A DNA stretch of 60,582 nt, taken from contig NZ_ACCB01000027.1 of the NCBI RefSeq assembly GCF_000173735.1, positions 1-60,582 on the forward strand, read 5' to 3'. The DNA is from Yersinia aldovae ATCC 35236 (GTDB lineage Bacteria > Pseudomonadota > Gammaproteobacteria > Enterobacterales > Enterobacteriaceae). A model generated the notes under the pieces. The model made no database searches. It was not told the origin of the DNA and saw nothing but the letters and a program-made list of their open reading frames with translations. Of the stretch, positions 45,217 through 60,517 are shown in pieces. The position numbers and the translations under genes were made by a program. Position 1 is the first letter of the stretch, and every line of letters starts with the position of its first letter.

Positions 45217-45510
45217 TTAGCAGCATCCGCACAAAAGAAAGTGGCTATTGATAACATGTACGGGGGGAAGAGGAAACCCCCAATGGGCACCACCTGCACT
45301 GGGCAAACGCGTGCGATAAAACAATCACTATCTGCTCCGTTACCCCTTTAAATTTCACTTAAATAAGTATCAGTTGTGGATTTATTGCACTGAAATTGTG
45401 ATCACAGGATAAAAACAAGAAAAATCGTTTCTGGCCGTTATCAAGTCTGCGTGCGAAATGCCGTTAATAGATGTGGAGCTATCCAGTTCCCTTCACTGAG
45501 CGACACGATA

Positions 45511-47415
45511 ATGCTAAAAACCACACAAGCCCGATTTACCTTACTCGTCAGTGCGTTTTTTATTCTGTTACTGATAATCACTGTGGTGGTTATTCAGCTT
45601 TTTGTGACACCACAACTCAAACAATCTGAAAGTACCATTGTTGGCAATAGCGTTGACCAAATCGCAACGGCAATCACCGCGCAAATGAATAAAGTGGAAG
45701 CGCAAGCGCGCAGTATTACGCAGGCGGTCGCTGTTATGGACAGCAATACTATCGATCAGTTATTACCGGGCCTGGTGGATCAGTATGGCGACAGTAATGT
45801 GTTTGGTGGCGGTATTTGGCCATTACCTAATAAGCGTGAGCAAGGGGTGATGAAGTTCAGTACGTTCTTTGCCCGTAATGGCGAAAATAAGTTAACGGTT
45901 AACACTCATTGGAATTCGCCAGAATCACAAAATTATTTCGAACAACCGTGGTACAAAGAGGGTTTAAATGCCCCGAAAGGCTTCTGTGCCTGGGCTAAAG
46001 CGTATCAGGATGATGCCAGCCCGCAGCCGCGAACTAACTGCGCAATGGCGATTTATAAAGGTGGCGAGGTATATGGTGTATCTACCATTGATGTCACTTT
46101 GGGCTTCTTTAATCGCCTGGTTAAAGAAATGGAGCAGAAAGTGAATGGCACGATTCTGATTGTCGAAGCCGATGGCAAGATTGTTGGTAGTAGTGCTCTG
46201 GCAGACGGTAAAGCCGAATTAAAAAATCTATCCGACGTTGCCGCCAGCTCACCAATGGCGACTGAAACACAGCGGTTGTTGGCTCAGATGAAAGACCAGA
46301 AATCACTGGAAAGTGAATTTGACGTTGAAGGGACTTCCCACACTCTGTTTATCCGCCCGATCGCCAATAGCCCGTGGTATCTGGTGACAGATTTGCCGAC
46401 CAGCCTGTTGGTTAAGCAAAGCCACGGTATTTTGCTGCATTTAGGTCTGGTGCAGATTCCTATTATGTTGTTATTGCTGTTATTTTTAGTGTTTTCAATC
46501 CGCGTATTTATGAAGCGCTTAGCGGCATTGAAAGAGAATATTACCGCACTGTCTGCGGGGGGCGCGGATTTAACCCAACGTTTGCCACAAAGCAGTAGTC
46601 CGGAGTTCAATGCTATTAACCAGAGTTTCAACGATTTTATCGACTATTTGCAGCAAATGATGCGGAAAGTAGGTGAAAGTAGCCTGGCTATTGCCTCGGC
46701 TTCGCGCCAAATCGCCAGTGGAAATCTGGATTTATCGGCCCGAACTGAAGATCAGGCCAGTTCGATTGAAGAAACTGCCGCTTCAATGGATGAACTCACC
46801 AGCACGGTGAAACAAAATGCGGATAATGCCAGTCATGCTAACCAATTGGCGATAGATGCCTCCACGGTGGCAGTGAAAGGCAGTACCGTGGTGAAACAGG
46901 TGGTGGATACGATGGGTTCAATCAATCATTCATCGAAGAAAATCGTCGATATCATCAGTGTGATTGATAGCATCGCCTTCCAGACTAACATTCTGGCGCT
47001 AAACGCGGCGGTAGAAGCGGCAAGGGCGGGTGAGCAAGGCCGTGGCTTTGCCGTGGTCGCGTCTGAGGTTCGCAATTTGGCACAGCGTTCAGCAACATCA
47101 GCCCGTGAAATTAAAAAGCTGATTGAAGACTCGGTGGCCGATATTGCCACCGGTACCCGTTTGGTCGCCGATGCTGGGACGACAATGGATAACCTGATGG
47201 GCGGGGTGTCCAATGTTGCAACGTTAATGAATGAGATAATGTCATCGAGTCGCGAGCAAAGTTTGGGCATCGATCAGGTTAATTTGGCGATTAATCAGCT
47301 AGATAACTCGACACAACAAAACGCAGCATTGGTGGAGCAAGTGGCCGCTGCGGCACAAGCGATGCAGGATCAAACGCTACAGTTGGAAAGTGTGATCAGT
47401 GGTTTTAAGGTTTAA
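45511..47415 (+). CDS. Methyl-accepting chemotaxis protein with Cache-type sensor
   Basis: A 634-residue chemoreceptor from ATG 45511 ([13 protein letters not shown]); an in-frame GTG 60 bp upstream is possible but less likely. TM1 is about residues 8-30. A large periplasmic domain with the Cache block [10 protein letters not shown]...[20 protein letters not shown] spans about 31-305, TM2 is about 310-333, then HAMP. The signalling hairpin has [20 protein letters not shown] near 485-505. It lacks the C-terminal NWETF-type CheR tether, so adaptation would need help from other receptors. Ligand unknown; Cache MCPs often bind amino or organic acids. Confidence 0.9.
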   Translation: MLKTTQARFTLLVSAFFILLLIITVVVIQLFVTPQLKQSESTIVGNSVDQIATAITAQMNKVEAQARSITQAVAVMDSNTIDQLLPGLVDQYGDSNVFGGGIWPLPNKREQGVMKFSTFFARNGENKLTVNTHWNSPESQNYFEQPWYKEGLNAPKGFCAWAKAYQDDASPQPRTNCAMAIYKGGEVYGVSTIDVTLGFFNRLVKEMEQKVNGTILIVEADGKIVGSSALADGKAELKNLSDVAASSPMATETQRLLAQMKDQKSLESEFDVEGTSHTLFIRPIANSPWYLVTDLPTSLLVKQSHGILLHLGLVQIPIMLLLLLFLVFSIRVFMKRLAALKENITALSAGGADLTQRLPQSSSPEFNAINQSFNDFIDYLQQMMRKVGESSLAIASASRQIASGNLDLSARTEDQASSIEETAASMDELTSTVKQNADNASHANQLAIDASTVAVKGSTVVKQVVDTMGSINHSSKKIVDIISVIDSIAFQTNILALNAAVEAARAGEQGRGFAVVASEVRNLAQRSATSAREIKKLIEDSVADIATGTRLVADAGTTMDNLMGGVSNVATLMNEIMSSSREQSLGIDQVNLAINQLDNSTQQNAALVEQVAAAAQAMQDQTLQLESVISGFKV

Positions 47416-47519
47416 TGATGTACGGCTGATATGCTAAAAATCAGAAGAGGGTAAAGAAAGGGTTATTAATGATGGGGTTACCCGCCGCGCAGCCATCCGC
47501 AGCGGGTATAAACCTGAGT

Positions 47520-48719
47520 TTAGCCCTGAATCAGATGAGGAATTTTCACATCAGGATTAACGTCAGCGTCATAATCTACACCGTCGACGGCGAAACCAAA
47601 CAGGTTTAAGAACTCAGTCTTATAACCGGTAAAGTCGGTCAGTTGGTAGATATTGTCATTGGTCACCTGATCCCACAACGCTTGTACCTGGTTTTGAATT
47701 TCCGGGGCAAGTTCTTTGTAGTCAGCGCGCAGGCGGCCATCTGCATCCAGGTGTGGCGCATTACCGCACAAGCTGTCTTTATACAGGGAATAAACCTGCT
47801 CGATACAGCCTTCGTGAGTGCCTTGCTCTTTCATCACTTTGAACAGCAATGACAGATACAGTGGCATCATTGGAATAGCAGAACTGGCTTGAGTTACCAC
47901 CGCTTTCAGTACAGATACACGGGCATCGCCGCCGCCATGAGCAGACAAGCTGTCGCGGATAGCCAGAACTTTTTGATCCAAATCCTTCTTGGCCGCGCCA
48001 ATAGAGCCGTTCCAATAGATATCATGGGTGATTTTTTCGCCCAGATAAGTAAAGGCCGTAGTTTGCGCACCTTCAGCCAGCACACCTGCTTCCAACAGAG
48101 CATCAATCCACATCTGCCAGTCTTCGCCGCCCATTACGGCCACCGTATTGTCGATCTCGGTTTGGCTTGCCGGTTGTAGCACAATCTCTTTGATAACTTC
48201 TTTATCAGTATCCAGACCGCGGAATTTAACTTCATGACCGATTGGCTTCAGTGTTGAGTTAAATACTTCGCCGGTTTTCGGATGAGTGCGTCGCGGTGAG
48301 GCCAGACTGTAGATAACCTGATCAACCTGACCCAAGTCTTGCTTGATAGCTTCAATTGTCAGTCGTTTAATCTCATCGGAGAACGCATCGCCATTGATGC
48401 TTTTCGCATACAGGCCTTTCTGCTCGGCGAATTTGTGGAACGCCGCGCTATTGTACCAACCGGAAGTAGCGGGTTTACCTTCTTCACCTGGGCGCTCAAA
48501 GAACACACCCAGCGTATCGGCACCACAACCAAATGCTGCTGTGATGCGAGCCGCCAGCCCGTATCCAGTTGACGCACCAATCACTAATACTCGTTTTGGG
48601 CCGTTAGCGATTGCACCTTCTGCTGTGACATAGTCGATTTGCTTTTTGACGTTAGCTTCACAGCCCGCCGGATGTGCAGTCACACAGATAAAGCCGCGTA
48701 CACGTGGTTTTATAATCAT
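47520..48719 (-). CDS. fabV: Trans-2-enoyl-ACP/CoA reductase FabV
   Basis: NADH-dependent reductase of the last step of fatty-acid elongation, insensitive or weakly sensitive to triclosan. The 399 residues match the Y. pestis FabV length. The nucleotide-binding loop [20 protein letters not shown] and the catalytic Tyr-x8-Lys pair Tyr235/Lys244 in [10 protein letters not shown] are present. Short-chain dehydrogenase of the enlarged FabV/TER class. It sits alone between the chemoreceptor gene and mnmE, in an area where E. coli has tnaAB. Confidence 0.96.
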   Translation of the reverse strand: MIIKPRVRGFICVTAHPAGCEANVKKQIDYVTAEGAIANGPKRVLVIGASTGYGLAARITAAFGCGADTLGVFFERPGEEGKPATSGWYNSAAFHKFAEQKGLYAKSINGDAFSDEIKRLTIEAIKQDLGQVDQVIYSLASPRRTHPKTGEVFNSTLKPIGHEVKFRGLDTDKEVIKEIVLQPASQTEIDNTVAVMGGEDWQMWIDALLEAGVLAEGAQTTAFTYLGEKITHDIYWNGSIGAAKKDLDQKVLAIRDSLSAHGGGDARVSVLKAVVTQASSAIPMMPLYLSLLFKVMKEQGTHEGCIEQVYSLYKDSLCGNAPHLDADGRLRADYKELAPEIQNQVQALWDQVTNDNIYQLTDFTGYKTEFLNLFGFAVDGVDYDADVNPDVKIPHLIQG

Positions 48720-48831
48720 GGATACCTCAGTTTATGAATAAAGTTAAGTGTTCGAGCTACCGTCGGTTCGGACTCATAGAGCCAGATTATCAAAATTAGC
48801 GATAATCTGCTCCAGCTCTATAGCATCACAC

Positions 48832-50196
48832 TCATTTTCCAATACAAAAACTGGAGAAAATTCGCCCCAGTAAGTCATCAGAGCTAAATTCACCGGTAAT
48901 TTCGCTCAATGACTGTTGTGCTAAACGCAGCTCTTCCGCCAGCAACTCCCCAGCGTAAGCGCTTACTAACTGTTCGTGACCTTGTACCAGATGCTGGGCT
49001 GCTGCTTCCAGTGCTTGTAAATGACGGCTTCGGGCCAGAAAACCGCCTTCGGTGTTGCTGGTAAAGCCCATACTCAGCTTGAGATGATTACGCAGCAGGT
49101 CAATACCTTCACCGGTTCGGGCCGATAAGCGAATTAGTGAGTGACCATTTACTTCGGTCAGACCTAAGGTTTCACCGGTGATGTCGGCTTTATTACGTAC
49201 TACAGTGATCGGCAGTGTCGCGGGTAAGCGCGCCATAAACTCGGGCCAGATAGCGGCCGGTTCAGTGGCATCTGTGGTGGTGCCATCAACCATAAACAGC
49301 ACCCGATCAGCTTGTTCTATCTCGTTCCACGCACGTTCGATACCAATGCGCTCAACTTCGTCACCGGCTTCACGTAAGCCGGCGGTATCAATGATATGCA
49401 GTGGCATTCCATCGATATGAATATGTTCTCGTAAAACATCACGAGTTGTTCCCGCGATATCGGTAACAATTGCCGCCTCACGCCCCGCTAACGCATTGAG
49501 TAAACTGGATTTTCCGGCGTTAGGGCGGCCAGCAATCACCACTTTCATCCCTTCGCGCAGCAAACTGCCTTGCCGCGCTTCAGTGCGCACTTGCTCCAGT
49601 TCAGCCATTACGCCGTTCAGTTGGCCTTCAATTTTACCATCAGACAGAAAGTCAATTTCCTCATCTGGGAAGTCAATTGCCGCTTCGACGTAGATTCGCA
49701 AGTGAGTAAGTGCTTCCACCAATTGATGGATACGGACTGAAAATGCGCCCTGTAATGAATTCACCGCCGAGCGTGCTGCTTGCTCTGAGCTGGCGTCAAT
49801 CAGGTCAGCAATGGCTTCCGCCTGCGCCAGATCCAGCTTGTCGTTTAAGAATGCGCGCTCAGAGAACTCCCCTGGGCGGGCAATACGCAGCTCTGGCAGG
49901 GCCAGAATGCGTTTTAACAGTAAATCCAGTATAACTGGGCCACCGTGACCTTGCAGTTCCAGCACGTCCTCGCCAGTGAAGGAATTCGGGCCAGGGAAGT
50001 AAAGAGCGATACCTTGGTCCAATGTGCTGCCATCGACATCTTTAAACGGCAGATAATCGGCATAACGTGGCTTGGGTAATTTACCTAAAACCGCTTGCGC
50101 AACCGTGGCGGCAGCACGACCTGAAACACGTAAAATACCCACGCCACCGCGGCCTGGCGGTGTTGCTTGAGCGACGATAGTATCAGTGGTGCTCAT
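48832..50196 (-). CDS. mnmE: tRNA modification GTPase MnmE (TrmE)
   Basis: GTPase partner of MnmG in wobble-uridine modification. The 454 residues contain an N-terminal folate-binding domain and an embedded G domain: G1 GRPNAGKSS (223-231), G2 [10 protein letters not shown]3 DTAGLRE, G4 NKAD. The C-terminal catalytic CIGK is intact. It lies downstream of yidC, after the yidC terminator. Confidence 0.97.
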   Translation of the reverse strand: MSTTDTIVAQATPPGRGGVGILRVSGRAAATVAQAVLGKLPKPRYADYLPFKDVDGSTLDQGIALYFPGPNSFTGEDVLELQGHGGPVILDLLLKRILALPELRIARPGEFSERAFLNDKLDLAQAEAIADLIDASSEQAARSAVNSLQGAFSVRIHQLVEALTHLRIYVEAAIDFPDEEIDFLSDGKIEGQLNGVMAELEQVRTEARQGSLLREGMKVVIAGRPNAGKSSLLNALAGREAAIVTDIAGTTRDVLREHIHIDGMPLHIIDTAGLREAGDEVERIGIERAWNEIEQADRVLFMVDGTTTDATEPAAIWPEFMARLPATLPITVVRNKADITGETLGLTEVNGHSLIRLSARTGEGIDLLRNHLKLSMGFTSNTEGGFLARSRHLQALEAAAQHLVQGHEQLVSAYAGELLAEELRLAQQSLSEITGEFSSDDLLGRIFSSFCIGK

Positions 50197-50211
50197 GGTT
50201 ATATCTCTCTT

Positions 50212-50247
50212 TAAAAGAATAAGGCGGTCATATAGCTATGACCGCCT
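50212..50247 (-). terminator. Intrinsic terminator after yidC
   Basis: An 11-bp perfect stem AGGCGGTCATA / TATGACCGCCT with loop TAGC. On the minus strand it is followed by TATTCTTTT. It separates rpmH-rnpA-yidD-yidC from mnmE. Confidence 0.88.
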
Positions 50248-50254
50248 CATATAC

Positions 50255-50325
50255 CCTTCTTAATTGCAGTCGCAGCGTTTGTTAGCTGCTCTCCCCAGTT
50301 ACTGACGTCTGCCAGTGACTGGGGT
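50255..50325. repeat. Truncated ERIC-like remnant downstream of yidC
   Basis: CTTAATTGCAGTCGCAGCGTTTGTTAGCTG and CCCCAGTTACTGACGTCTG...CAGTGACTGGGG keep the ERIC arm and core hairpin in decayed form, next to the yidC stop. Confidence 0.5.
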
Positions 50326-50335
50326 ATCTATCATG

Positions 50336-51982
50336 TTAAGACTGTTTTTTCTTATCGCGGCTGTGTAAGCCACGTTTTTCCAGACCACGATAAATCAGCT
50401 GCTGTTGCAGGATGGTCACCAGGTTACTGACGATATAGTACAGTACCAGACCGGCCGGGAACCACAGGAAGAACACAGTGAAAATAACTGGCATGAAGGT
50501 CATTATCTTCTGCTGCATCGGGTCAGTCACGGTGGTCGGTGACATCTTCTGAATGAAGTACATGGTGATACCCATCAGAATTGGCAGAATGTAGTACGGG
50601 TCTTGTGCTGACAAGTCATGAATCCACAGGATGAATGGCGCATGACGCAACTCAACGGAACTCATCAACATGTAGTACAACGCCAGGAAGATTGGCATCT
50701 GAATGACCAGCGGTAAGCAGCCACCCAGCGGGTTAACCTTCTCAGCTTTGTACAACGCCATCATTTCCTGACTCATACGCTGCTTATCGTCGCCGATACG
50801 CTCACGCATGGCAGCCAGTTTAGGCTGTAGCAAACGCATTTTCGCCATCGAGGTGTATTGCGCTTTAGTCAGCGGGTACATGATACCACGCACGATAAAG
50901 GTAATAACGATGATGGAGAAGCCCCAGTTACCGACAAAGCTGTGAATGAATTTCAACAGTTTGAACAGTGGCTGAGAAATAAACCATAACCAACCATAGT
51001 CAACCGTCAGGTCAAGATGGGGCGCGATAGCGGCCATTTTGTCCTGAATTTCCGGGCCAACCCACAAGGTGGCACCCAGTTGTTTCGCTTCACCCGGCTG
51101 AATAACGACAGGCGCACCTTTAAAGCCGATGGCAGCCAAACCGTTACCCAAGTCAGCGGAATAGAAGGTGTTGGTTTCGTTAGCTGTTGGGATCCACGCG
51201 GTTGCAAAGTACTGCTGCAACATGGCTACCCAGCCGCCTTTGGTGGTGATGTCCAGGCTCTTATCTTCGATATCACTAAAACTGTATTTTTTATATTTAG
51301 TTTCATCAGAAGAGTAAGCCGCACCACGATAAGTATGCAGCGCAAAGTTATTGCTGCCGGTATCACGGTGTTTAGGCAAGTTGATGCTTTGCTTCAATTG
51401 GCCAAACAGCGTCAGCTCCAGCGGGGCAGCAGAGGCGTTTTTAACGTGATAATCCACGCCAATAGCGTAATCGTTACGTTTCAGCACGAAGGTCTTGATG
51501 AAAACAGAACCGTCTTTACCGGTGAAGGTCAATGGAATGCGCAGTTCATCCTGACCATCAGCCAATACAAAGCTGGTTTGAGGCGTTTCAAACAGTGGGC
51601 GCTCGCCGTTAGCTGGGTTATCCGGGCCGCTTTTACCGGTCAGGCCACTTTGCGCCTGATAAACGAACGCTGGGGTGGTTTCCAGTAATTCGAACGTTTT
51701 GTCTGAACCCAGAGCATCCGGGTAAGCCAGCAGGTTAGCCTGCTCGATGTCGCCGCCACGGGTATTAATGGTCAGAGACAGCACATCAGTTTTTACAGTA
51801 ATCAATTGGCCCTGACCACTGCCTGGCACAGCCTGGCTTGCTTTATCACCGGTAGCAGTATTCGCAGTCTGTTGCGTGGTCTGAGCGGCTGGTTGTGGAC
51901 TGTTGTCCACCTGCCAGGCTTGCCAGATCATGAAAGACACGAACAGCAGAGCGATGAGTAGAAGATTGCGTTGCGAATCCAT
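50336..51982 (-). CDS. yidC: Membrane protein insertase YidC
   Basis: Inserts and folds inner-membrane proteins, alone or with SecYEG; subunit c of ATP synthase in this window is a classical client. It has 548 residues: an N-terminal anchor ([17 protein letters not shown]), a large periplasmic beta-sandwich to about residue 345, then five conserved helices with the hydrophilic-groove Arg in [21 protein letters not shown]. The C-terminal KKKQS basic tail is present. It begins 2 bp after yidD. Confidence 0.97.
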   Translation of the reverse strand: MDSQRNLLLIALLFVSFMIWQAWQVDNSPQPAAQTTQQTANTATGDKASQAVPGSGQGQLITVKTDVLSLTINTRGGDIEQANLLAYPDALGSDKTFELLETTPAFVYQAQSGLTGKSGPDNPANGERPLFETPQTSFVLADGQDELRIPLTFTGKDGSVFIKTFVLKRNDYAIGVDYHVKNASAAPLELTLFGQLKQSINLPKHRDTGSNNFALHTYRGAAYSSDETKYKKYSFSDIEDKSLDITTKGGWVAMLQQYFATAWIPTANETNTFYSADLGNGLAAIGFKGAPVVIQPGEAKQLGATLWVGPEIQDKMAAIAPHLDLTVDYGWLWFISQPLFKLLKFIHSFVGNWGFSIIVITFIVRGIMYPLTKAQYTSMAKMRLLQPKLAAMRERIGDDKQRMSQEMMALYKAEKVNPLGGCLPLVIQMPIFLALYYMLMSSVELRHAPFILWIHDLSAQDPYYILPILMGITMYFIQKMSPTTVTDPMQQKIMTFMPVIFTVFFLWFPAGLVLYYIVSNLVTILQQQLIYRGLEKRGLHSRDKKKQS

Positions 51983-51984
51983 CG

Positions 51985-52242
51985 TTAGTGTTCTCTGTTA
52001 TCGTCGGGTTTCGGCGGCACGGGATCATCGCCACCTGGGTTCAAAGGGTGGCATTTTAATACGCGTTTCAGTGTTAACCAACTGCCTTTTATCATACCAA
52101 ACCGGCGCACTGCCTCAATTCCGTAATGAGAGCATGTCGGATGGAAACGACAACGCGGCCCCAGCAGCGGACTAATCACGAGCTGATAGCCCCTGATTAG
52201 CCCGATCAGGATGCGGGAGCCTGGCGACAGTGGCGACGCCAT
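51985..52242 (-). CDS. yidD: Membrane protein insertion efficiency factor YidD
   Basis: An 85-residue basic protein with the family block [28 protein letters not shown] (PF01809). It aids YidC-dependent insertion. Its start lies inside the 3' end of rnpA (37-bp overlap), a conserved arrangement. Confidence 0.95.
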   Translation of the reverse strand: MASPLSPGSRILIGLIRGYQLVISPLLGPRCRFHPTCSHYGIEAVRRFGMIKGSWLTLKRVLKCHPLNPGGDDPVPPKPDDNREH

Positions 52243-52565
52243 AATTTTTCCAAAGCTTCCGTTAACGCACGGTTATCGAGGTCAGCCACGCCTTTTTTCA
52301 CCAACACAACAAAATCCATAGACGGTAACGTATGCTGATGTAAACGGAAGCTCTCGCGGGTTAAGCGCTTGATCCGATTACGTTCATGAGCACGTTTGAC
52401 ATGTTTTTTGGCGACGGTAAGACCGATGCGGGGATGCCCCAGCTCGTTCAGGCGGCCGAGGATGGTGATTTGCGGCGTGCCAGCCCGTTGTGGCTGCTGG
52501 AAGACGAAAGTGAAATGACTGGGAGTTAACAAACGTAACTCCCTAGGAAATGCTAGCTTAACCAC
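52206..52565 (-). CDS. rnpA: Ribonuclease P protein component
   Basis: The 119-residue basic subunit of RNase P, which helps the RNA catalyst cleave tRNA 5' leaders. The RNR motif [18 protein letters not shown] is intact. It lies 18 bp after rpmH and overlaps yidD. Confidence 0.97.
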   Translation of the reverse strand: MVKLAFPRELRLLTPSHFTFVFQQPQRAGTPQITILGRLNELGHPRIGLTVAKKHVKRAHERNRIKRLTRESFRLHQHTLPSMDFVVLVKKGVADLDNRALTEALEKLWRRHCRQAPAS

Positions 52566-52583
52566 TGAGATGGTTAGCTTTTA

Positions 52584-53426
<843 letters not shown>

Positions 53427-54815
53427 GTGTCACTTTCGCTTTGGCAGCAGTGTCTTGCCCGATTGCAGGATGAGTTACCTGCCACAGAATTTAGTATGTG
53501 GATACGCCCCCTACAGGCGGAACTGAGTGACAATACTCTGGCGCTTTACGCCCCTAATCGTTTTGTTCTGGACTGGGTCCGTGATAAGTACTTAAACAAT
53601 ATCAATGGCTTGCTTAATGATTTCTGTGGTTCCGAGGTTCCTTTACTGCGTTTTGAAGTAGGGAGTAAGCCGGCGGTAAGAGCACACAATCATCCAGTTA
53701 CAGCCAGCGTTAGCGCACCTGTTGCTCCGGTTACCCGCAGCGCACCGGTACGCCCGAGTTGGGACAGTTCACCCGCTCAGCCTGAACATTCTTACCGTTC
53801 GAATGTGAACCCGAAGCACACATTTGATAACTTCGTTGAAGGTAAATCGAACCAATTAGCGCGTGCTGCGGCCCGTCAGGTTGCCGACAATCCGGGTGGA
53901 GCGTATAACCCATTATTCCTCTATGGCGGCACAGGTTTGGGTAAAACTCACCTGTTACATGCTGTAGGGAATGGCATCATTGCGCGTAAAGCCAATGCCA
54001 AAGTGGTTTACATGCATTCCGAGCGTTTTGTGCAAGATATGGTGAAAGCCTTGCAGAACAACGCGATAGAAGAGTTTAAACGCTATTATCGTTCGGTTGA
54101 TGCTTTATTAATCGATGATATTCAGTTCTTTGCCAATAAAGAGCGTTCACAGGAAGAGTTTTTCCACACCTTCAATGCCTTGTTGGAAGGCAATCAGCAG
54201 ATCATTCTGACCTCAGATCGCTATCCAAAAGAGATCAACGGAGTAGAAGATCGCTTGAAATCGCGTTTCGGCTGGGGGCTAACGGTTGCCATTGAGCCAC
54301 CGGAGCTGGAAACCCGTGTTGCGATTCTGATGAAAAAGGCAGATGAAAATAATATTCGCTTGCCGGGTGAAGTCGCGTTCTTTATTGCCAAACGTCTGCG
54401 TTCCAATGTGCGTGAGCTGGAAGGGGCATTGAACCGTGTTATTGCCAACGCCAACTTTACCGGCCGGGCTATCACCATCGATTTTGTGCGTGAAGCCCTG
54501 CGTGACTTACTGGCATTGCAAGAAAAACTGGTTACTATCGATAATATTCAGAAGACTGTCGCAGAATATTATAAAATTAAGGTCGCTGACCTGCTCTCCA
54601 AACGGCGTTCCCGTTCGGTAGCCCGCCCGCGCCAAATGGCGATGGCGCTGGCAAAAGAGCTAACCAACCACAGCCTGCCTGAAATCGGCGATGCGTTTGG
54701 TGGCCGCGACCATACCACGGTGTTGCATGCTTGCCGCAAGATTGAACAATTGCGTGAAGAAAGCCACGACATCAAAGAAGATTTCTCTAACTTAATCAGA
54801 ACATTATCCTCCTAG
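53427..54815 (+). CDS. dnaA: Replication initiator DnaA
   Basis: Binds the 9-mers of oriC and opens the 13-mers as an ATP-bound filament. Start is GTG 53427 ([13 protein letters not shown]), giving 462 residues; an in-frame GTG 12 bp earlier is not supported by homologues. Domain I (1-90), linker (about 90-130), AAA+ with Walker A GGTGLGKT (167-174) and Walker B LLIDDIQF, and domain IV signature [15 protein letters not shown] are intact. It lies about 36.5 kb from oriC, as in other enterics. Confidence 0.98.
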   Translation: MSLSLWQQCLARLQDELPATEFSMWIRPLQAELSDNTLALYAPNRFVLDWVRDKYLNNINGLLNDFCGSEVPLLRFEVGSKPAVRAHNHPVTASVSAPVAPVTRSAPVRPSWDSSPAQPEHSYRSNVNPKHTFDNFVEGKSNQLARAAARQVADNPGGAYNPLFLYGGTGLGKTHLLHAVGNGIIARKANAKVVYMHSERFVQDMVKALQNNAIEEFKRYYRSVDALLIDDIQFFANKERSQEEFFHTFNALLEGNQQIILTSDRYPKEINGVEDRLKSRFGWGLTVAIEPPELETRVAILMKKADENNIRLPGEVAFFIAKRLRSNVRELEGALNRVIANANFTGRAITIDFVREALRDLLALQEKLVTIDNIQKTVAEYYKIKVADLLSKRRSRSVARPRQMAMALAKELTNHSLPEIGDAFGGRDHTTVLHACRKIEQLREESHDIKEDFSNLIRTLSS

Positions 54816-54819
54816 CGCT

Positions 54820-55920
54820 ATGAAATTTATCATTGAACGTGAGCATCTGCTAAAACCGCTGCAACAGGTCAGTAGCCCGCTGGGTGGACGCCCTACGTTG
54901 CCAATCCTGGGTAACTTGTTGCTACAAGTGACGGAAGGCTCTTTGCTGCTGACCGGTACTGATCTGGAAATGGAGATGGTAGCGCGCGTGGCGCTGTCTC
55001 ATCCCCATGAACAGGGCGCAACCACCGTACCTGCCCGGAAGTTTTTTGATATCTGGCGTGGTTTGCCGGAAGGGGCGGAAATCACGGTGGCGCTGGACGG
55101 TGATCGCCTGCTGGTGCGCTCCGGCCGCAGTCGCTTCTCGCTGTCTACCTTGCCTGCGGCGGATTTCCCTAATCTGGATGATTGGCAGAGCGAGGTGGAA
55201 TTCACCTTACCGCAAGCCACATTGAAGCGTCTGATTGAGTCGACACAGTTCTCTATGGCTCATCAGGATGTGCGCTATTACTTGAACGGCATGTTGTTTG
55301 AGACCGAAGGCGAAGAGCTGCGTACTGTCGCAACTGACGGCCATCGTCTGGCGGTATGTTCAATGCCAATCGGGCAAACATTACCTTCGCATTCGGTTAT
55401 CGTGCCACGTAAAGGTGTGATGGAACTGGTCAGGTTACTCGATGGGGGTGATACACCGCTGCGACTACAAATTGGCAGTAATAACATCCGTGCGCATGTG
55501 GGTGATTTTATTTTCACCTCTAAGCTGGTTGATGGTCGTTTCCCCGATTATCGCCGCGTATTGCCGAAAAATCCGGACAAAACGCTGGAAGCAGGTTGTG
55601 ACTTGCTGAAACAGGCTTTTGCTCGTGCGGCAATTTTGTCAAATGAGAAGTTCCGTGGCGTTCGGCTCTATGTCAGCCATAATCAGCTCAAGATTACCGC
55701 GAATAACCCTGAACAAGAAGAAGCAGAAGAGATCCTGGACGTCAGCTATGATGGGACGGAAATGGAAATTGGTTTCAACGTCAGCTATGTACTTGATGTG
55801 CTGAATGCCCTGAAATGTGAGGATGTGCGCCTGTTATTGACCGATTCGGTTTCCAGTGTACAGATTGAAGACAGCGCCAGTCAGGCTGCGGCTTATGTTG
55901 TCATGCCAATGCGTTTGTAA
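54820..55920 (+). CDS. dnaN: DNA polymerase III beta sliding clamp
   Basis: Processivity clamp, 366 residues. Three topologically similar domains form half of the dimeric ring, and the hydrophobic partner-binding pocket and C-terminal YVVMPMRL are conserved. It starts 4 bp after dnaA, so the two are co-transcribed and coupled. Confidence 0.98.
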   Translation: MKFIIEREHLLKPLQQVSSPLGGRPTLPILGNLLLQVTEGSLLLTGTDLEMEMVARVALSHPHEQGATTVPARKFFDIWRGLPEGAEITVALDGDRLLVRSGRSRFSLSTLPAADFPNLDDWQSEVEFTLPQATLKRLIESTQFSMAHQDVRYYLNGMLFETEGEELRTVATDGHRLAVCSMPIGQTLPSHSVIVPRKGVMELVRLLDGGDTPLRLQIGSNNIRAHVGDFIFTSKLVDGRFPDYRRVLPKNPDKTLEAGCDLLKQAFARAAILSNEKFRGVRLYVSHNQLKITANNPEQEEAEEILDVSYDGTEMEIGFNVSYVLDVLNALKCEDVRLLLTDSVSSVQIEDSASQAAAYVVMPMRL

Positions 55921-55923
55921 AGC

Positions 55924-59443
<3,520 letters not shown>

Positions 59444-59487
59444 TCAGATAACTTATTGATCCTGTAGTTTATTGATCAGATAGAAAG

Positions 59488-59520
59488 CCCAGAGCAGGAA
59501 GCTGCTTCTGGGTTTTTTTT
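59488..59520 (+). terminator. Terminator of gyrB
   Basis: CCCAGAGCAG pairs with CTGCTTCTGGG with one bulge, followed by eight T residues, about 45 bp after the gyrB stop. Confidence 0.85.
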
Positions 59521-59572
59521 GCCTAATAATTGCTCCCGAGTGGATTTTGCCTGAGTGACATTTGCACAGTAC

Positions 59573-59648
59573 ACTGACTTACTGACTTACTGACTTACTG
59601 ACTTACTGACTTACTGACTTACTGACTTACTGACTTACTGACTTACTG
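59573..59648. repeat. 8-bp tandem repeat array (ACTGACTT, 9.5 copies)
   Basis: Nine uninterrupted copies of ACTGACTT plus a half copy, with no mismatch, in the gyrB-yidA gap. It is a candidate variable-number tandem repeat locus. It lies between the gyrB terminator and yidA, 60 bp before the yidA ATG. Confidence 0.98.
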
Positions 59649-59707
59649 GCATTTGGGCGCTGAATCGCGTTAGCATGAAGTATTAGTTAAATAAATCAGA
59701 GGACCCT

Positions 59708-60517
59708 ATGGCTATTGAATTAATCGCTATCGATATGGATGGCACGTTGCTGAATTCACAGCATGAAATCACTCCACGGGTAAAGCAAGCCATTGATGCT
59801 GCTCGGGCCAAAGGTGTTTGCGTGGTGTTAGCCACGGGTCGGCCTTATATTGGGGTTCAACGTTATTTACGTGAATTGAATATGGAAAACAGTGGCGATT
59901 ATTGCATCAGTAATAACGGTGCATTAGTGCAAAAAGCGGCCTCGGGTGAATGTATTTTGCAGGAAACCCTCAGTTTTGATGATTATCTCTATTTCGAGGC
60001 TTTATCGCGCGAAATGGATGTTAGCTTCCAGGCTTTTGATTTTGATACGTTGTATACCGCCAACAAAGACATTAGCAAATATACGCTGCATGAAGTGCTA
60101 TTGACCGGTATTCCATTGAAATATCGTGCAATAGAAGAGATGGACCCTACCTTACGTTTCCCGAAAGTGATGATGATTGATGAGCCAGAAAAACTGGATC
60201 GCGCCTTAGCAATGATGCCAGCAGAGGCTTTTGAGCGCTTCACCATCATGAAAAGTGCGCCATATTATCTTGAAATCCTGAGTAAACGGGTTGATAAAGG
60301 CACTGGTGTAAAAATGTTGGCAGACTATCTAGGTATCGCGCAGGAAAATGTTATGGCTCTGGGTGATCAGGGTAATGATATTGCGATGGTTAACTATGCC
60401 GGAGTGGGGGTTGCGATGGGGAATGCCATCCCTGAATTGAAAGAGATCGCGCAGTTTGTCACCGGTACTAATAGTGAAGATGGTGTGGCAATGGCTATTG
60501 AGAAGTATGTGCTCTGA
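59708..60517 (+). CDS. yidA: Cof-type HAD sugar phosphatase YidA
   Basis: A 269-residue HAD hydrolase with a C2B cap. Motif I is DMDGTLL (nucleophile Asp9), motif II is LATGRP, the Lys is in SKRVDKGTGVKMLADYLG, and motif IV is GDQGNDIAM. It matches E. coli YidA, which dephosphorylates sugar phosphates such as erythrose-4-phosphate and alpha-glucose-1-phosphate. Same place downstream of gyrB as in E. coli. Confidence 0.93.
   Translation: MAIELIAIDMDGTLLNSQHEITPRVKQAIDAARAKGVCVVLATGRPYIGVQRYLRELNMENSGDYCISNNGALVQKAASGECILQETLSFDDYLYFEALSREMDVSFQAFDFDTLYTANKDISKYTLHEVLLTGIPLKYRAIEEMDPTLRFPKVMMIDEPEKLDRALAMMPAEAFERFTIMKSAPYYLEILSKRVDKGTGVKMLADYLGIAQENVMALGDQGNDIAMVNYAGVGVAMGNAIPELKEIAQFVTGTNSEDGVAMAIEKYVL

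Noticed and set aside
47479-47508. Terminator between the chemoreceptor gene and fabV
   Set aside because: TACCCGC and GCGGGTA pair over 7 bp but the loop is long and no T-run follows on either strand.
50255-50325. Second terminator for yidC
   Set aside because: The hairpin resembles a decayed ERIC core and has no T-run; the AGGCGGTCATA hairpin beside it is a better terminator.
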